Counted from the stretch's first letter, positions 1 through 6,853 are shown. The stretch: DNA of 8,290 nt from Polaribacter sp. (GCA_030731695.1 JANQTK010000008.1:1-8290); one strand, 5' to 3'. Numbers and translations are program-made. Notes: a model not told the origin generated them from the sequence alone.

Positions 1-135
1 ATCAATTTGTGATTTAGTTAAATTGACTTTTGCATATTCGCAACCGTTATTTTGAGTACAAATAGTAATGACTTGTTGGGACGAAACTTTAAAAAAAGTG
101 GTGAAATAAAATAGAAATAAAAATATATTTTTCAT
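1..135 (-). CDS. Exported protein of unknown function, N-terminal fragment (runs off the left edge)
   Basis: An open frame starts with ATG at 135 and stays open to base 1, giving 45 residues. It begins with MKN and a hydrophobic Phe/Leu-rich core (residues 4-15), followed by a polar SSQQ stretch that looks like a signal-peptidase I site, so the product is probably secreted to the periplasm or beyond. The visible mature part (QVITICTQNNGCEYAKVN) has two cysteines 7 residues apart, which could form a disulfide. The family is not recognisable from so little. It lies 42 bases downstream of the OmpA-like gene on the same strand, so it may be co-transcribed with it. The start is chosen because it is the only ATG giving a proper signal peptide. 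Confidence 0.6.
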   Translation of the reverse strand, partial: MKNIFLFLFYFTTFFKVSSQQVITICTQNNGCEYAKVNLTKSQID

Positions 136-177
136 CTTAGATAAAATTTAGCAATTATTATTATTTAATTTTATTTT

Positions 178-1473
178 TTATAGTTTAATGAATTCAACAC
201 GTCTGTTTTGTGCTTTTTCTTCTGGGGTTTCATTTTTATTAAGTGGTTGAGATTCGCCTTTTCCTTCGATTTCAAACCTAGAAATATCAATTCCATAAAA
301 ACTAGACAATGCGATTTTTACAGCATTTGCTCTTTTTTGAGACAAAGATAAATTTGCAATGTCTGAACCATCACTATCAGTATGACCAATAATTTTCACT
401 CTGATTGTAGGATTTTCTTGAAGCGTTGTAGCAATTTCTTTTAATACTGCTCCACTTTCTGGTTTGATATTTTCGCTATTCACTTCAAATAAAATTCCGT
501 TGGTTACAAATCTTCCTTCTGTAATGAGTTTGCTTCTAGTATCTTCACCTGCAACTGCATACCGAATATTAGATACCATAAATTCATCTGAATTTTCTGC
601 ACCGTTGGAAAAGTTCATATAAGCAGTCCCAAATTTGAATGAATTGTATTTTAATTTAGTATCAAAAGCTTGAGGTATATCTAAAATTTTGGTTTCGTTG
701 ATATATAATCTTAAACGACCTTTTTGTCTCCAAATAGAAACTTTGGCAGTAGTAGCTTCTTCACAATCATTTTTTTCAAACTCCTTAATATTTAAATCTT
801 CATTTTTGTTTATTATTTCTCCATTTTCATATACAAAAAAACTGCCAGCACCAACACAAGGTCTCCAACCGAAATAAACTCCATTTTGAATGTATTTGTT
901 ATCTAAATCTTTTTTGGGGTTATCAACAGCATTCAAATAAAAAGAGTACGTCAGTAGGTTATTTGAGTTATAACGTGTAAAAACATCAAACTCAATCGTA
1001 AAATTTTCGGGCATGTCTTTTACATATTCTGGAGTAAAAAAACCATCTTTAGTCATGGCAAACCATTTTTGGTTGCTATCATCTAAAGTTCTCATTTCGG
1101 CTGAAGAATTGGTATTCCAATCTAAAGGAAAATCACCAAATTCAGTTGTAGAAAAATCGTCAAAAGCCAATTGTTTTTTTCCTGGTTCAAAATCAAATTT
1201 TGAATTTGATTGATTTTTTTTAACGTTTTTAGTTTTATCTATTTCTTCTTTTGGTTCTTCAACAACTGTTTTTTTCTTTTTCTTTTTAAATATATTTTTG
1301 ATGCCATCCTCAATATTATTAAGAGTGTTATCTATGATTTCGTCTCCTTTTTGCTCTCCTTTTTGAAAGGTTTTATTTTTAGCATTGTCTACAACTTTTC
1401 CACCAACAGTTTTTTGTGCAAATAAGATTCCATTTGCAAAAACAATAATGATTACTAAAATTAATTTTTTCAT
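178..1473 (-). CDS. Exported OmpA-family protein with beta-sandwich-like middle domain and peptidoglycan-binding C-terminus
   Basis: This 431-residue protein probably anchors part of the cell envelope to peptidoglycan. Residues 1-19 are a Sec signal peptide (basic MKK, hydrophobic core, cleavage before Gln20) with no lipobox, so it is not a lipoprotein. Residues 20-100 are a charged, low-complexity linker containing six lysines in a row (63-68). Residues 101-310 resemble a LamG/concanavalin-like jelly roll (FDDF…, NFTIEFDVFTR, VSIWRQKGRLRLYINETK). Residues 318-431 are an OmpA C-terminal domain: GHTDSDG, NLSLSQKRANAV, GKGESQP and NRRVEF are visible, and Asp366 and Arg381 have the 15-residue spacing of the two peptidoglycan-binding residues known from OmpA. 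It has no transmembrane beta-barrel of classical OmpA type. It is transcribed divergently from the sigma-factor gene across 107 bases, so control by that sigma factor is possible but not shown. The OmpA domain call is firm; the middle domain is a guess from pattern. Confidence 0.9.
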   Translation of the reverse strand: MKKLILVIIIVFANGILFAQKTVGGKVVDNAKNKTFQKGEQKGDEIIDNTLNNIEDGIKNIFKKKKKKTVVEEPKEEIDKTKNVKKNQSNSKFDFEPGKKQLAFDDFSTTEFGDFPLDWNTNSSAEMRTLDDSNQKWFAMTKDGFFTPEYVKDMPENFTIEFDVFTRYNSNNLLTYSFYLNAVDNPKKDLDNKYIQNGVYFGWRPCVGAGSFFVYENGEIINKNEDLNIKEFEKNDCEEATTAKVSIWRQKGRLRLYINETKILDIPQAFDTKLKYNSFKFGTAYMNFSNGAENSDEFMVSNIRYAVAGEDTRSKLITEGRFVTNGILFEVNSENIKPESGAVLKEIATTLQENPTIRVKIIGHTDSDGSDIANLSLSQKRANAVKIALSSFYGIDISRFEIEGKGESQPLNKNETPEEKAQNRRVEFIKL

Positions 1474-1508
1474 AATATAATTGATTTAAATATTTTATAA
1501 TTAGTTAC

Positions 1509-1517
1509 CAAATAGTA
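1509..1517 (-). promoter_or_regulatory. Possible weak promoter for the OmpA-like gene
   Basis: On the minus strand this reads TACTATTTG, a TAn3TTTG variant of the Bacteroidota -7 element TAnnTTTG with one extra base. It lies about 35 bases before the start codon at 1473. No clear TTG -33 element is present. The imperfect match makes this tentative, and an alternative sigma factor could be used instead. Confidence 0.25.
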
Positions 1518-1522
1518 AAAAG

Positions 1523-1559
1523 GTAAACATGATTTAAAAAAAGAATTACTTTTGTTTAC
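1523..1559. repeat. Inverted repeat GTAAACA-N23-TGTTTAC flanking the sigma operon promoter
   Basis: Perfect 7-base arms lie at 1523-1529 and 1553-1559, with centres 30 bases apart, about three helical turns. The left arm falls where the -33 region of the sigma operon promoter should be, and the right arm overlaps the end of the -7 element. A second, overlapping pair, TTACC (1505-1509) and GGTAA (1522-1526), shares the left arm. This could be an operator for a dimeric regulator or part of an alternative-sigma promoter. In sequence this AT-rich, 7-base arms can also arise by chance. Confidence 0.35.
1547..1554 (+). promoter_or_regulatory. Promoter -7 element of the sigma/anti-sigma operon
   Basis: TACTTTTG matches the Bacteroidota -7 consensus TAnnTTTG exactly. 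It predicts a transcript start near 1560-1562, roughly 20 bases before the sigma-factor ATG at 1581. No TTG or TTTG occurs at the -33 position, which is instead occupied by the left arm of an inverted repeat, so activity may depend on a regulator. Confidence 0.5.
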
Positions 1560-1580
1560 TTATGAATAAAAATATCACTA

Positions 1581-2120
1581 ATGAATAACCAACCAAATTT
1601 GATTGATTTATTTAAGGAAAATGATAAAAGGACTATCCAAAAATTTTATAATGAACATAAAAATGGTTTTATACTTTTTGCAAAGCGCTATAAAATAACT
1701 AATGATGACATTGTTGACATTTATCAAGAAGCAATTATAGCACTTATTGAAAATGCTAAAAAAGGGAAAATTGATTCTCTGCAAAGTAGCTTATCAACTT
1801 ATTTTTTTAGTATTGGGAAGTTTATGATTTTTCAAAAATTGAAGAAAGAAAAATCTAAGTTTTCATTAAAAGATTTTTCAAATTTAGAATATATAGATGA
1901 GAATTATACTGAAGAAAATTTCAATAATCAAGTTGCATTGTTGCAATTGGGATTGCAAAAAATGGGTGAAAAATGCAGGAAGATTTTAGAGTTTTTTTAT
2001 TATCAAGAAAAAAAAATGGACGAAATAAAAGAGCTTTTAGGGTATGATAGCAAAGACGTTCTAAAAAGTCAAAAATCTAGATGTCTAAAACAATTAAAAG
2101 ATAGTATCAAAGAAAATTAA
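1581..2120 (+). CDS. ECF-type RNA polymerase sigma factor (sigma-70 family)
   Basis: The 179-residue length is typical for an extracytoplasmic-function sigma factor. Residues 18-91 fit sigma region 2: a helical start (FYNEHKNGFILFAKRY), then DDIVDIYQEAIIALIENA, and the DNA-melting helix region ending SIGKFMIFQKLKKEK. Residues 95-117 are an acidic linker. Residues 118-175 fit region 4, with LGLQKMGEKCRKILEFFYY followed by a helix-turn-helix (MDEIKELLGYDSKDVLKSQ, then KSRCLKQL) that would read the -35 element. Region 4 is fairly diverged, with Lys/Asp-rich helices. The next gene follows after 2 bases and encodes the probable anti-sigma partner. The ATG at 1581 has no Shine-Dalgarno, which is normal in Bacteroidota. 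An upstream ATG at 1562 is out of frame and opens only an 8-codon frame. Target promoters are unknown; autoregulation and control of the divergent OmpA-like gene are the obvious candidates. Confidence 0.9.
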   Translation: MNNQPNLIDLFKENDKRTIQKFYNEHKNGFILFAKRYKITNDDIVDIYQEAIIALIENAKKGKIDSLQSSLSTYFFSIGKFMIFQKLKKEKSKFSLKDFSNLEYIDENYTEENFNNQVALLQLGLQKMGEKCRKILEFFYYQEKKMDEIKELLGYDSKDVLKSQKSRCLKQLKDSIKEN

Positions 2121-2122
2121 AT

Positions 2123-2833
2123 ATGGATACAAAAACTTTGTTAGAAAAATATTTTGATGGCAGTTTATCAAAAGATGAAAAAATTGATTTTGAAAGATTA
2201 TTAGCAGAAGACTCGAGTTTTCGAGATGAATTTGAATTTGAAAAAAATGTAAAAACGGCTATCACAATCAATGAAAGAAATGATTTGAAAAAAATGTTGC
2301 AATCTTTTGAAACAACCAAAAAGCCGAAAAAATCTTTTTATTTGATATATGCTGCAGCAAGTATTGTATTTTTTATTGGTTTGTTTACTTGGATGAATTT
2401 TTCTGCTACAAATTATGATACTTTGTTCAACGAATATTATCAAACATACCCAAATACTGTCTCTCCAACTGTAAGAGGAACTACTTCAACTGATTTAAAG
2501 TCTAATGCTTTTTACGCTTATGATTCTGGAAATTATGAAGAAGCAATTGCTTTATTTTCAGAAATATATTCTAAAAATGGTGACGATTTTGCATTATTTT
2601 ATAAAGGGATATCCTTGATTGAACTTCAAAAATATGATGAAGCTTTAGCTGTATTGCAAAAAAATAATTCTCTAAAAAATAGCACTTTTGAACCCTATTT
2701 TTTGTGGTATACTGCACTGATACACATCAAATTACAAAACAAAAATGAGGCAACATTGAATCTAAAATTACTTATTGAAAGTGAAAATCCTTTAAAAAAA
2801 GCAGCCAAAAAACTACTTTCTGAAATAGAATAA
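2123..2833 (+). CDS. Probable membrane anti-sigma factor with periplasmic TPR domain
   Basis: The 236-residue protein has three parts. Residues 1-60 are a helical cytoplasmic domain (LLEKYFDGSLSKDEK, IDFERLLAEDSSFRDEFE) in the style of anti-sigma N-termini; it has no Cys or His, so it is not a zinc-binding ZAS domain. After a basic stretch (KKPKK), one transmembrane helix spans about residues 72-91. Residues 95-236 lie outside: a YYQTYPNTVSPTVRG segment, then two or three TPR-like helical pairs (about 126-150, 156-184 and 190-218). The gene starts 2 bases after the sigma factor stops, so the two are co-translated. This arrangement matches sigma/anti-sigma pairs in which the membrane protein holds the sigma factor until an envelope signal arrives. 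The anti-sigma role is inferred from position and topology; a plain TPR membrane protein is the alternative. Its last 21 bases overlap the end of the convergent CHAT gene. Confidence 0.75.
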   Translation: MDTKTLLEKYFDGSLSKDEKIDFERLLAEDSSFRDEFEFEKNVKTAITINERNDLKKMLQSFETTKKPKKSFYLIYAAASIVFFIGLFTWMNFSATNYDTLFNEYYQTYPNTVSPTVRGTTSTDLKSNAFYAYDSGNYEEAIALFSEIYSKNGDDFALFYKGISLIELQKYDEALAVLQKNNSLKNSTFEPYFLWYTALIHIKLQNKNEATLNLKLLIESENPLKKAAKKLLSEIE

Positions 2834-5794
2834 TTTTTTTCTAAAAATAACTAAGAAAGATAAAGAAATTAAAAGTGCCAAACCTGCAAATACTATCCAA
2901 TTATAGGATTTTAGTATAGGAGAAACATCGCCATTTACAATAAATCCAGCCCAATAAAAAGGATGGTTTTTCATAGGATTCTTTGCTATAAATATCTTTT
3001 TTGCATTTGCTAAAGCCTCATCTTTTGATTGTCCTTTTTTAAGGTTTTCATAAAATGAAATCATAATTTCTGAAGTTTCTTTATCTGGAACTTGCCAAAG
3101 ACTAACTACTGAACTTTTTACACCAGCATAAGTTAAAGCTCTATTGATACTCATAATACCTTCACCTGTTTTTAAAACTCCATTTCCTGTATCACAAGCA
3201 CTTAAAACTACTAATGATGCTGGAATATGCATGCCATATAAGTCTGAAAAATATAATTTTTCTTGGTTGGTAAACACTAAACACGATTTATTAAAATCTT
3301 CTTCAAATAATTGAGAATGCATTGATAAATGAAAAATATCAAAATTTTCTTTTTCTTTTATAAAATTTTCTTTTGTGGCTTTTTCTTTATCAAACAATGT
3401 TCCTCCAAATAAATCCACTATACTTTTAGATTCTATTATGGCATATTTTAAATCTTTAAAATCACTTCTTTTTGATGTTTTTGATGTAGCATTATAAAAG
3501 GGTGAAAACGCTACTAAATTGCTGTAGTTTTTGCCTTTATTTTTTTGATGCAACAACCACATAGGTAAAGAATAATCATAAGAAATTAAATTATTTTCAA
3601 CTAAATAATTATTTGTTTTAATATTTAAAAGTATTTCAAAAGGTAGATAATTTAAAAACCCATCAGGTATTATTGTAATTGATTTTTTAATTTCAAAAGG
3701 AATCAAGTTCTCAAATAAATTTTCTTTATTATTTATTTTTACGTTAATTTTTTTGAGATTATGTATGTACGAATTAACTATATTCTCCCAATTTTCTTTT
3801 TGGTTTATTTTTTTTATTTGAATATCATTTTCAAGAAATGAAACAACATATATTGCATTATCGCAAACATAATATTTTATGATTTGTTGCTCATCTGTCA
3901 AATTTGAAATTATTTCTTTTGCATTAAAATTTGAAGCATTAAACCTCGAAAAATTCTTTTCTGTTGAAGTTATTTGTTGTGTGATAGTTTTAATTTTCTT
4001 TTCTAGTTCTGCAATTTTCTTTTGATCATTCTTTTTCTCACTGTTGGTATTATAAAAATTCAATTCAGACTTTAAACTATTCAAGTTAGCTATAAGTATA
4101 GCATTTTTTGAATTACTTCTTTTTAATTTTTTATCAAATTCTTTTATCAAATTTTGAGAAGCATTTTGCTCAATGTAATTTAAGATTGTTATTCTGTCAT
4201 CCAAACTTTTATTTCTAAGAAACATACATTCTAATAGCCCTTGAGTTATCTTAATATGGTAATAATTTAAATATTCATTAAACTCGCCTTTTAAATAATA
4301 TTTCTGAAATAATTTAGCCGCAATTGTATACAAATTTTCAGCTATCTCAATATCTTTTTTTTGTTTAGTACTTGTAAATTTTTTCAAATATAAATCGGCT
4401 ACTTTTTCAAAAATATTTATAAAATAAGCATCCGCAAGTTCTGATACATCTTCAAATTTTATTTTATCTATTGTAATTTTTAATTTTGTGTTTTCATACA
4501 CTAATTGTTCCAAAGTATTTTTACCAATACTTATAGCATCTTGATTATTATTCATTCTACTTAATATCATAGCTTTTATAATCTGAATAGAAAACTTGCT
4601 AGAATTAAAATGTTCTTGATCTACTATTTGTTCAGCGATTTTAATATGATGCAAAGCTTTATCATATTTCTTTACTTTTTCATAAGATGTTCCTAACTTA
4701 GCATTAACCAACATTTTAAGAACAACCAAATTAAATTTGTTTATTATTGGTTCTAATTCATGAGCATGTTTAATTGTTAACTCATAATCTTTTTCATATA
4801 AAAAATCTACTACATCAAAATATCTATTAACAACAAAACCTACAGCCTCAATATTTTCTTTTTTTAAACTCGTTTCAAATTTTAAACTATCACAGTATGT
4901 AAATGCTTTTTCAAAATTGCTAGATGCTGCGTAGTATAGTACATTTCCATGAATTTGCATTTGTCTTGAATGATAAAGCAGCTCTTTAGAATAATTACCA
5001 ATTAAATTTTTACTTTTAAAGTAAAGAATATTTGTTTTATCTGAATATATTTTTGCTTCATCTACTGCACCGTATTCTACTAAATTTCTAATAAAATTCC
5101 TGTAGCTAGTTAACAACTTGTCTATATCTTCTGGGTTTTTAGTAGTAATTTTATCTAAAATTGAAATAGCTTTTTTATAACACTCATTTGATTTAGTGGG
5201 ATTATAGCATTCTAAATAAGCATCTCCTAAATTGTTGTAAGAATCTGCAACATCAGCATTATAAATTCCATTGGCCGAAATATTTAGATCTAAAGATTTA
5301 TTAAAAAAGAATATTGCTTCGTATGGATTTTTTACTTCCCTATAAATACTTCCTAAATCAAATAAATAATCTATTTTAGTTTTTAAATTTCCATGTTCAA
5401 AATCTTTTAGATTATAACCCTCTAGGGCTTTTTCTAAGGCTTTTTCCCAAGTCTCATTTTCTGCAATATGCTGATAATGTTTAGAAAAGATTTTTATTAA
5501 TAATTCAGATTCAAAAGAATTTCTATTTTTAATTCCTAGTAAAGAGTTTTCAACAGAAATTATCATATCAAAAGATTGGTTTTTGAAATCGTTCCAATAT
5601 TCAAAATAGGTGATATATTTTTTTGATAAAATAGGTGCTACTGATTGATTTTTTTTCCAAAAATCTATTGCATCAATGTACTTTTCATTTAATTCTAGAC
5701 TGTCTGAAATTTTGATGATTTGTTTCAACTTATGTTCTTGCGCAAGCACCAAATAGTTGCATAGAAACAAGAAAGCAAATAGCCATTTTTTCAT
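2813..5794 (-). CDS. Membrane-anchored, periplasm-facing TPR-CHAT cysteine peptidase
   Basis: A 993-residue protein with a caspase-like CHAT domain. Residues 1-18 are a Sec signal peptide (MKKW, hydrophobic core, cleavage LVLA before Gln19). Residues 20-540 are helical with TPR-like units, the clearest near 141-173, 181-214 and 363-390. Residues about 575-615 form a Lys/Glu-rich coiled coil. Residues about 690-956 are the CHAT domain: IIPDGFLNYLPFE (708-720), the catalytic His motif HLSMHS with His826, the catalytic Cys motif VVLSACDTG with Cys867, GEG (877-879), RALTYAGVKSSVVSLWQVPD, and HPFYWAGFIVNGD at the end. Both catalytic residues are present. A transmembrane helix (about 965-984) and a basic tail (RKKLFYFRK) follow, placing the protease on the periplasmic side. 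The substrate is unknown. A TAnnTTTG promoter sits 30 bases upstream. The gene converges on, and overlaps by 21 bases, the anti-sigma gene. Domain call firm; a signalling role is inference. Confidence 0.93.
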   Translation of the reverse strand: MKKWLFAFLFLCNYLVLAQEHKLKQIIKISDSLELNEKYIDAIDFWKKNQSVAPILSKKYITYFEYWNDFKNQSFDMIISVENSLLGIKNRNSFESELLIKIFSKHYQHIAENETWEKALEKALEGYNLKDFEHGNLKTKIDYLFDLGSIYREVKNPYEAIFFFNKSLDLNISANGIYNADVADSYNNLGDAYLECYNPTKSNECYKKAISILDKITTKNPEDIDKLLTSYRNFIRNLVEYGAVDEAKIYSDKTNILYFKSKNLIGNYSKELLYHSRQMQIHGNVLYYAASSNFEKAFTYCDSLKFETSLKKENIEAVGFVVNRYFDVVDFLYEKDYELTIKHAHELEPIINKFNLVVLKMLVNAKLGTSYEKVKKYDKALHHIKIAEQIVDQEHFNSSKFSIQIIKAMILSRMNNNQDAISIGKNTLEQLVYENTKLKITIDKIKFEDVSELADAYFINIFEKVADLYLKKFTSTKQKKDIEIAENLYTIAAKLFQKYYLKGEFNEYLNYYHIKITQGLLECMFLRNKSLDDRITILNYIEQNASQNLIKEFDKKLKRSNSKNAILIANLNSLKSELNFYNTNSEKKNDQKKIAELEKKIKTITQQITSTEKNFSRFNASNFNAKEIISNLTDEQQIIKYYVCDNAIYVVSFLENDIQIKKINQKENWENIVNSYIHNLKKINVKINNKENLFENLIPFEIKKSITIIPDGFLNYLPFEILLNIKTNNYLVENNLISYDYSLPMWLLHQKNKGKNYSNLVAFSPFYNATSKTSKRSDFKDLKYAIIESKSIVDLFGGTLFDKEKATKENFIKEKENFDIFHLSMHSQLFEEDFNKSCLVFTNQEKLYFSDLYGMHIPASLVVLSACDTGNGVLKTGEGIMSINRALTYAGVKSSVVSLWQVPDKETSEIMISFYENLKKGQSKDEALANAKKIFIAKNPMKNHPFYWAGFIVNGDVSPILKSYNWIVFAGLALLISLSFLVIFRKKLFYFRK

Positions 5795-5824
5795 AATTTC
5801 ATAGATTAAATTATTTTTTTAAAA

Positions 5825-5832
5825 CAAATTTA
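5825..5832 (-). promoter_or_regulatory. Promoter -7 element of the TPR-CHAT gene
   Basis: On the minus strand this reads TAAATTTG, an exact match to the Bacteroidota TAnnTTTG element, 30 bases before the ATG at 5794. The predicted transcript start leaves a leader of roughly 20-25 bases. No TTG is seen at the expected -33 position. The site lies in the 135-base gap after rluF, so the CHAT gene is probably transcribed separately from the upstream run. The GTAAACA arms seen before the sigma operon are not repeated here. Confidence 0.45.
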
Positions 5833-5883
5833 ACAATATATCTTTTGAATTTTATGAATCTATTTTAAAATGCTGTTATTTTC

Positions 5884-5912
5884 AAAAAAAAAATGATAAT
5901 TAAAAAAATTAT
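5884..5912 (-). terminator. Possible weak terminator after rluF
   Basis: On the minus strand, 18 bases after the rluF stop codon, an AT-only 6-base stem (5907-5912 with 5896-5901, loop of five T) is followed within 2 bases by a run of ten T (5893-5884). The position suits an intrinsic terminator, but the stem has no G-C pairs and such patterns are common in this AT-rich sequence. Confidence 0.25.
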
Positions 5913-5929
5913 ATATTAAGAGATGTTGA

Positions 5930-6814
5930 TTAAAATCTTCTTTTTGATTTTGATGAAAAACCTGTATTATTCTTTTTATTTTTTGGAGAAGATTTTCTAA
6001 AAGCACTGCTTTTTTTATTGAAATCATCTTTCAATGAAGTCAATTTCTTTTTAATTTTGATTTGTTTTTTGGGTTTTTCTTCTAAAGAAGCTTCTGCTGT
6101 TTTTGAAGAAGTTGCAATCATTTTTTGAATTTCAGAAAGCTCATTTTCAGTGAGTTCACGCCAATCTCCCAATTGTAAATTGCCCAACTCAACGTTCATG
6201 ATTCTGGTTCGTTTGAGTTTTACAACTTCGTAATTCAAATATTCGCACATTCGTCGAATTTGACGATTCAAACCCTGAACTAAAATAATTTTAAAGACTT
6301 TTTCCGATATTTTTTCAACGGTACATTTTTTGGTGGTGGTTCCTAAAATCGGAATTCCATTACTCATTTTTTGGATAAAAACGTCATCAATTACTTTATC
6401 AACAGTTACAATATATTCTTTTTCATGTTGATTTCCTGCACGTAAAATTTTATTGACAATATCTCCATCATTTGTAAGGAAAATCAAGCCTTCAGATGGT
6501 TTGTCTAAACGTCCAATAGGAAACAAACGTTCAGGATGTTTGATTTCTTTTAAGATGTTATTTTTCTCTTTTGTATCCGTAGTTGAAACGATTCCTACTG
6601 GTTTGTGATAAGCAATATAAAGTGTCTTTGGTTTAAAATTAACAACACGTCCATCCAATTTTACAACATCATTTTGCGAAACTCTGTTGCCTAATTTTGT
6701 TGGGTTTCCATTGATAGTAACTCTGCCTTCCAAAATAAATTTTTCAGCTTCTCTGCGTGAGCAAATACCTGTACCACTGATAAATTTATTTAAGTTAATA
6801 GAATCTGGAGTCAT
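5930..6814 (-). CDS. rluF: 23S rRNA pseudouridine synthase RluF
   Basis: RluF converts a uridine of 23S rRNA (U2604 in E. coli numbering) to pseudouridine; the E. coli enzyme also acts on tRNA-Tyr. The 294-residue protein starts with an S4 RNA-binding domain (residues 6-55, LNKFISGTGICSRREAEKF, GRVTING). A RsuA-type catalytic domain follows, with HKPVGIVST (70-78), FPIGRLDKPSEGLIFLTNDGD (98-118, catalytic Asp104), LRAGNQHEKEYIVTVDK, GIPILGT, and LVQGLNRQIRRMCEYLNYEV, RTRIMNV. These blocks match the E. coli RluF sequence as remembered very closely, more than RluB, RluE or RsuA. A Lys/Ser-rich tail (about 245-294) is a basic extension, also found in E. coli RluF, that probably adds RNA affinity. 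The ATG at 6814 gives the expected N-terminus. It lies 39 bases after the AlkB-type gene and has its own TAnnTTTG match. Confidence 0.95.
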   Translation of the reverse strand: MTPDSINLNKFISGTGICSRREAEKFILEGRVTINGNPTKLGNRVSQNDVVKLDGRVVNFKPKTLYIAYHKPVGIVSTTDTKEKNNILKEIKHPERLFPIGRLDKPSEGLIFLTNDGDIVNKILRAGNQHEKEYIVTVDKVIDDVFIQKMSNGIPILGTTTKKCTVEKISEKVFKIILVQGLNRQIRRMCEYLNYEVVKLKRTRIMNVELGNLQLGDWRELTENELSEIQKMIATSSKTAEASLEEKPKKQIKIKKKLTSLKDDFNKKSSAFRKSSPKNKKNNTGFSSKSKRRF

Positions 6815-6836
6815 GATCTTTTCTAAAATACAGTTG

Positions 6837-6844
6837 CAAAAATA
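6837..6844 (-). promoter_or_regulatory. Possible promoter -7 element of rluF
   Basis: The minus strand reads TATTTTTG, an exact TAnnTTTG match, 22 bases before the rluF ATG, in the 39-base gap after the AlkB-type gene. It would give a leader of about 15 bases. No -33 TTG is seen. rluF could be read from here or through from the upstream gene. Confidence 0.35.
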
Positions 6845-6853
6845 CGGATTCTA

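Noticed and set aside
136..177. TAAATTTT on the minus strand (143-150) as a promoter of the left-edge gene
   Set aside because: It differs from TAnnTTTG at the most conserved final G, lies within 15 bases of the start codon, and has no -33 element; co-transcription with the upstream gene is simpler.
689..1425. Three plus-strand open frames (689-877, 1013-1213, 1210-1425) inside the OmpA-like gene
   Set aside because: They are antisense shadows of a well-supported gene, with low-complexity Phe/Ser-rich translations and no recognisable domain or start signal.
2107..2443. Two minus-strand open frames (2107-2319, 2201-2443) opposite the anti-sigma gene
   Set aside because: They overlap each other and a real gene on the other strand, and their Phe/Ser/Ile-rich translations look like antisense of an AT-rich coding sequence.
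2813..5794. CRISPR-linked TPR-CHAT (type III-E/Craspase-like) or defence-island origin for the CHAT protein
   Set aside because: There is no CRISPR array, Cas gene, gasdermin or other defence gene in the window, and the signal peptide plus C-terminal membrane helix point to the periplasm rather than the cytoplasm.
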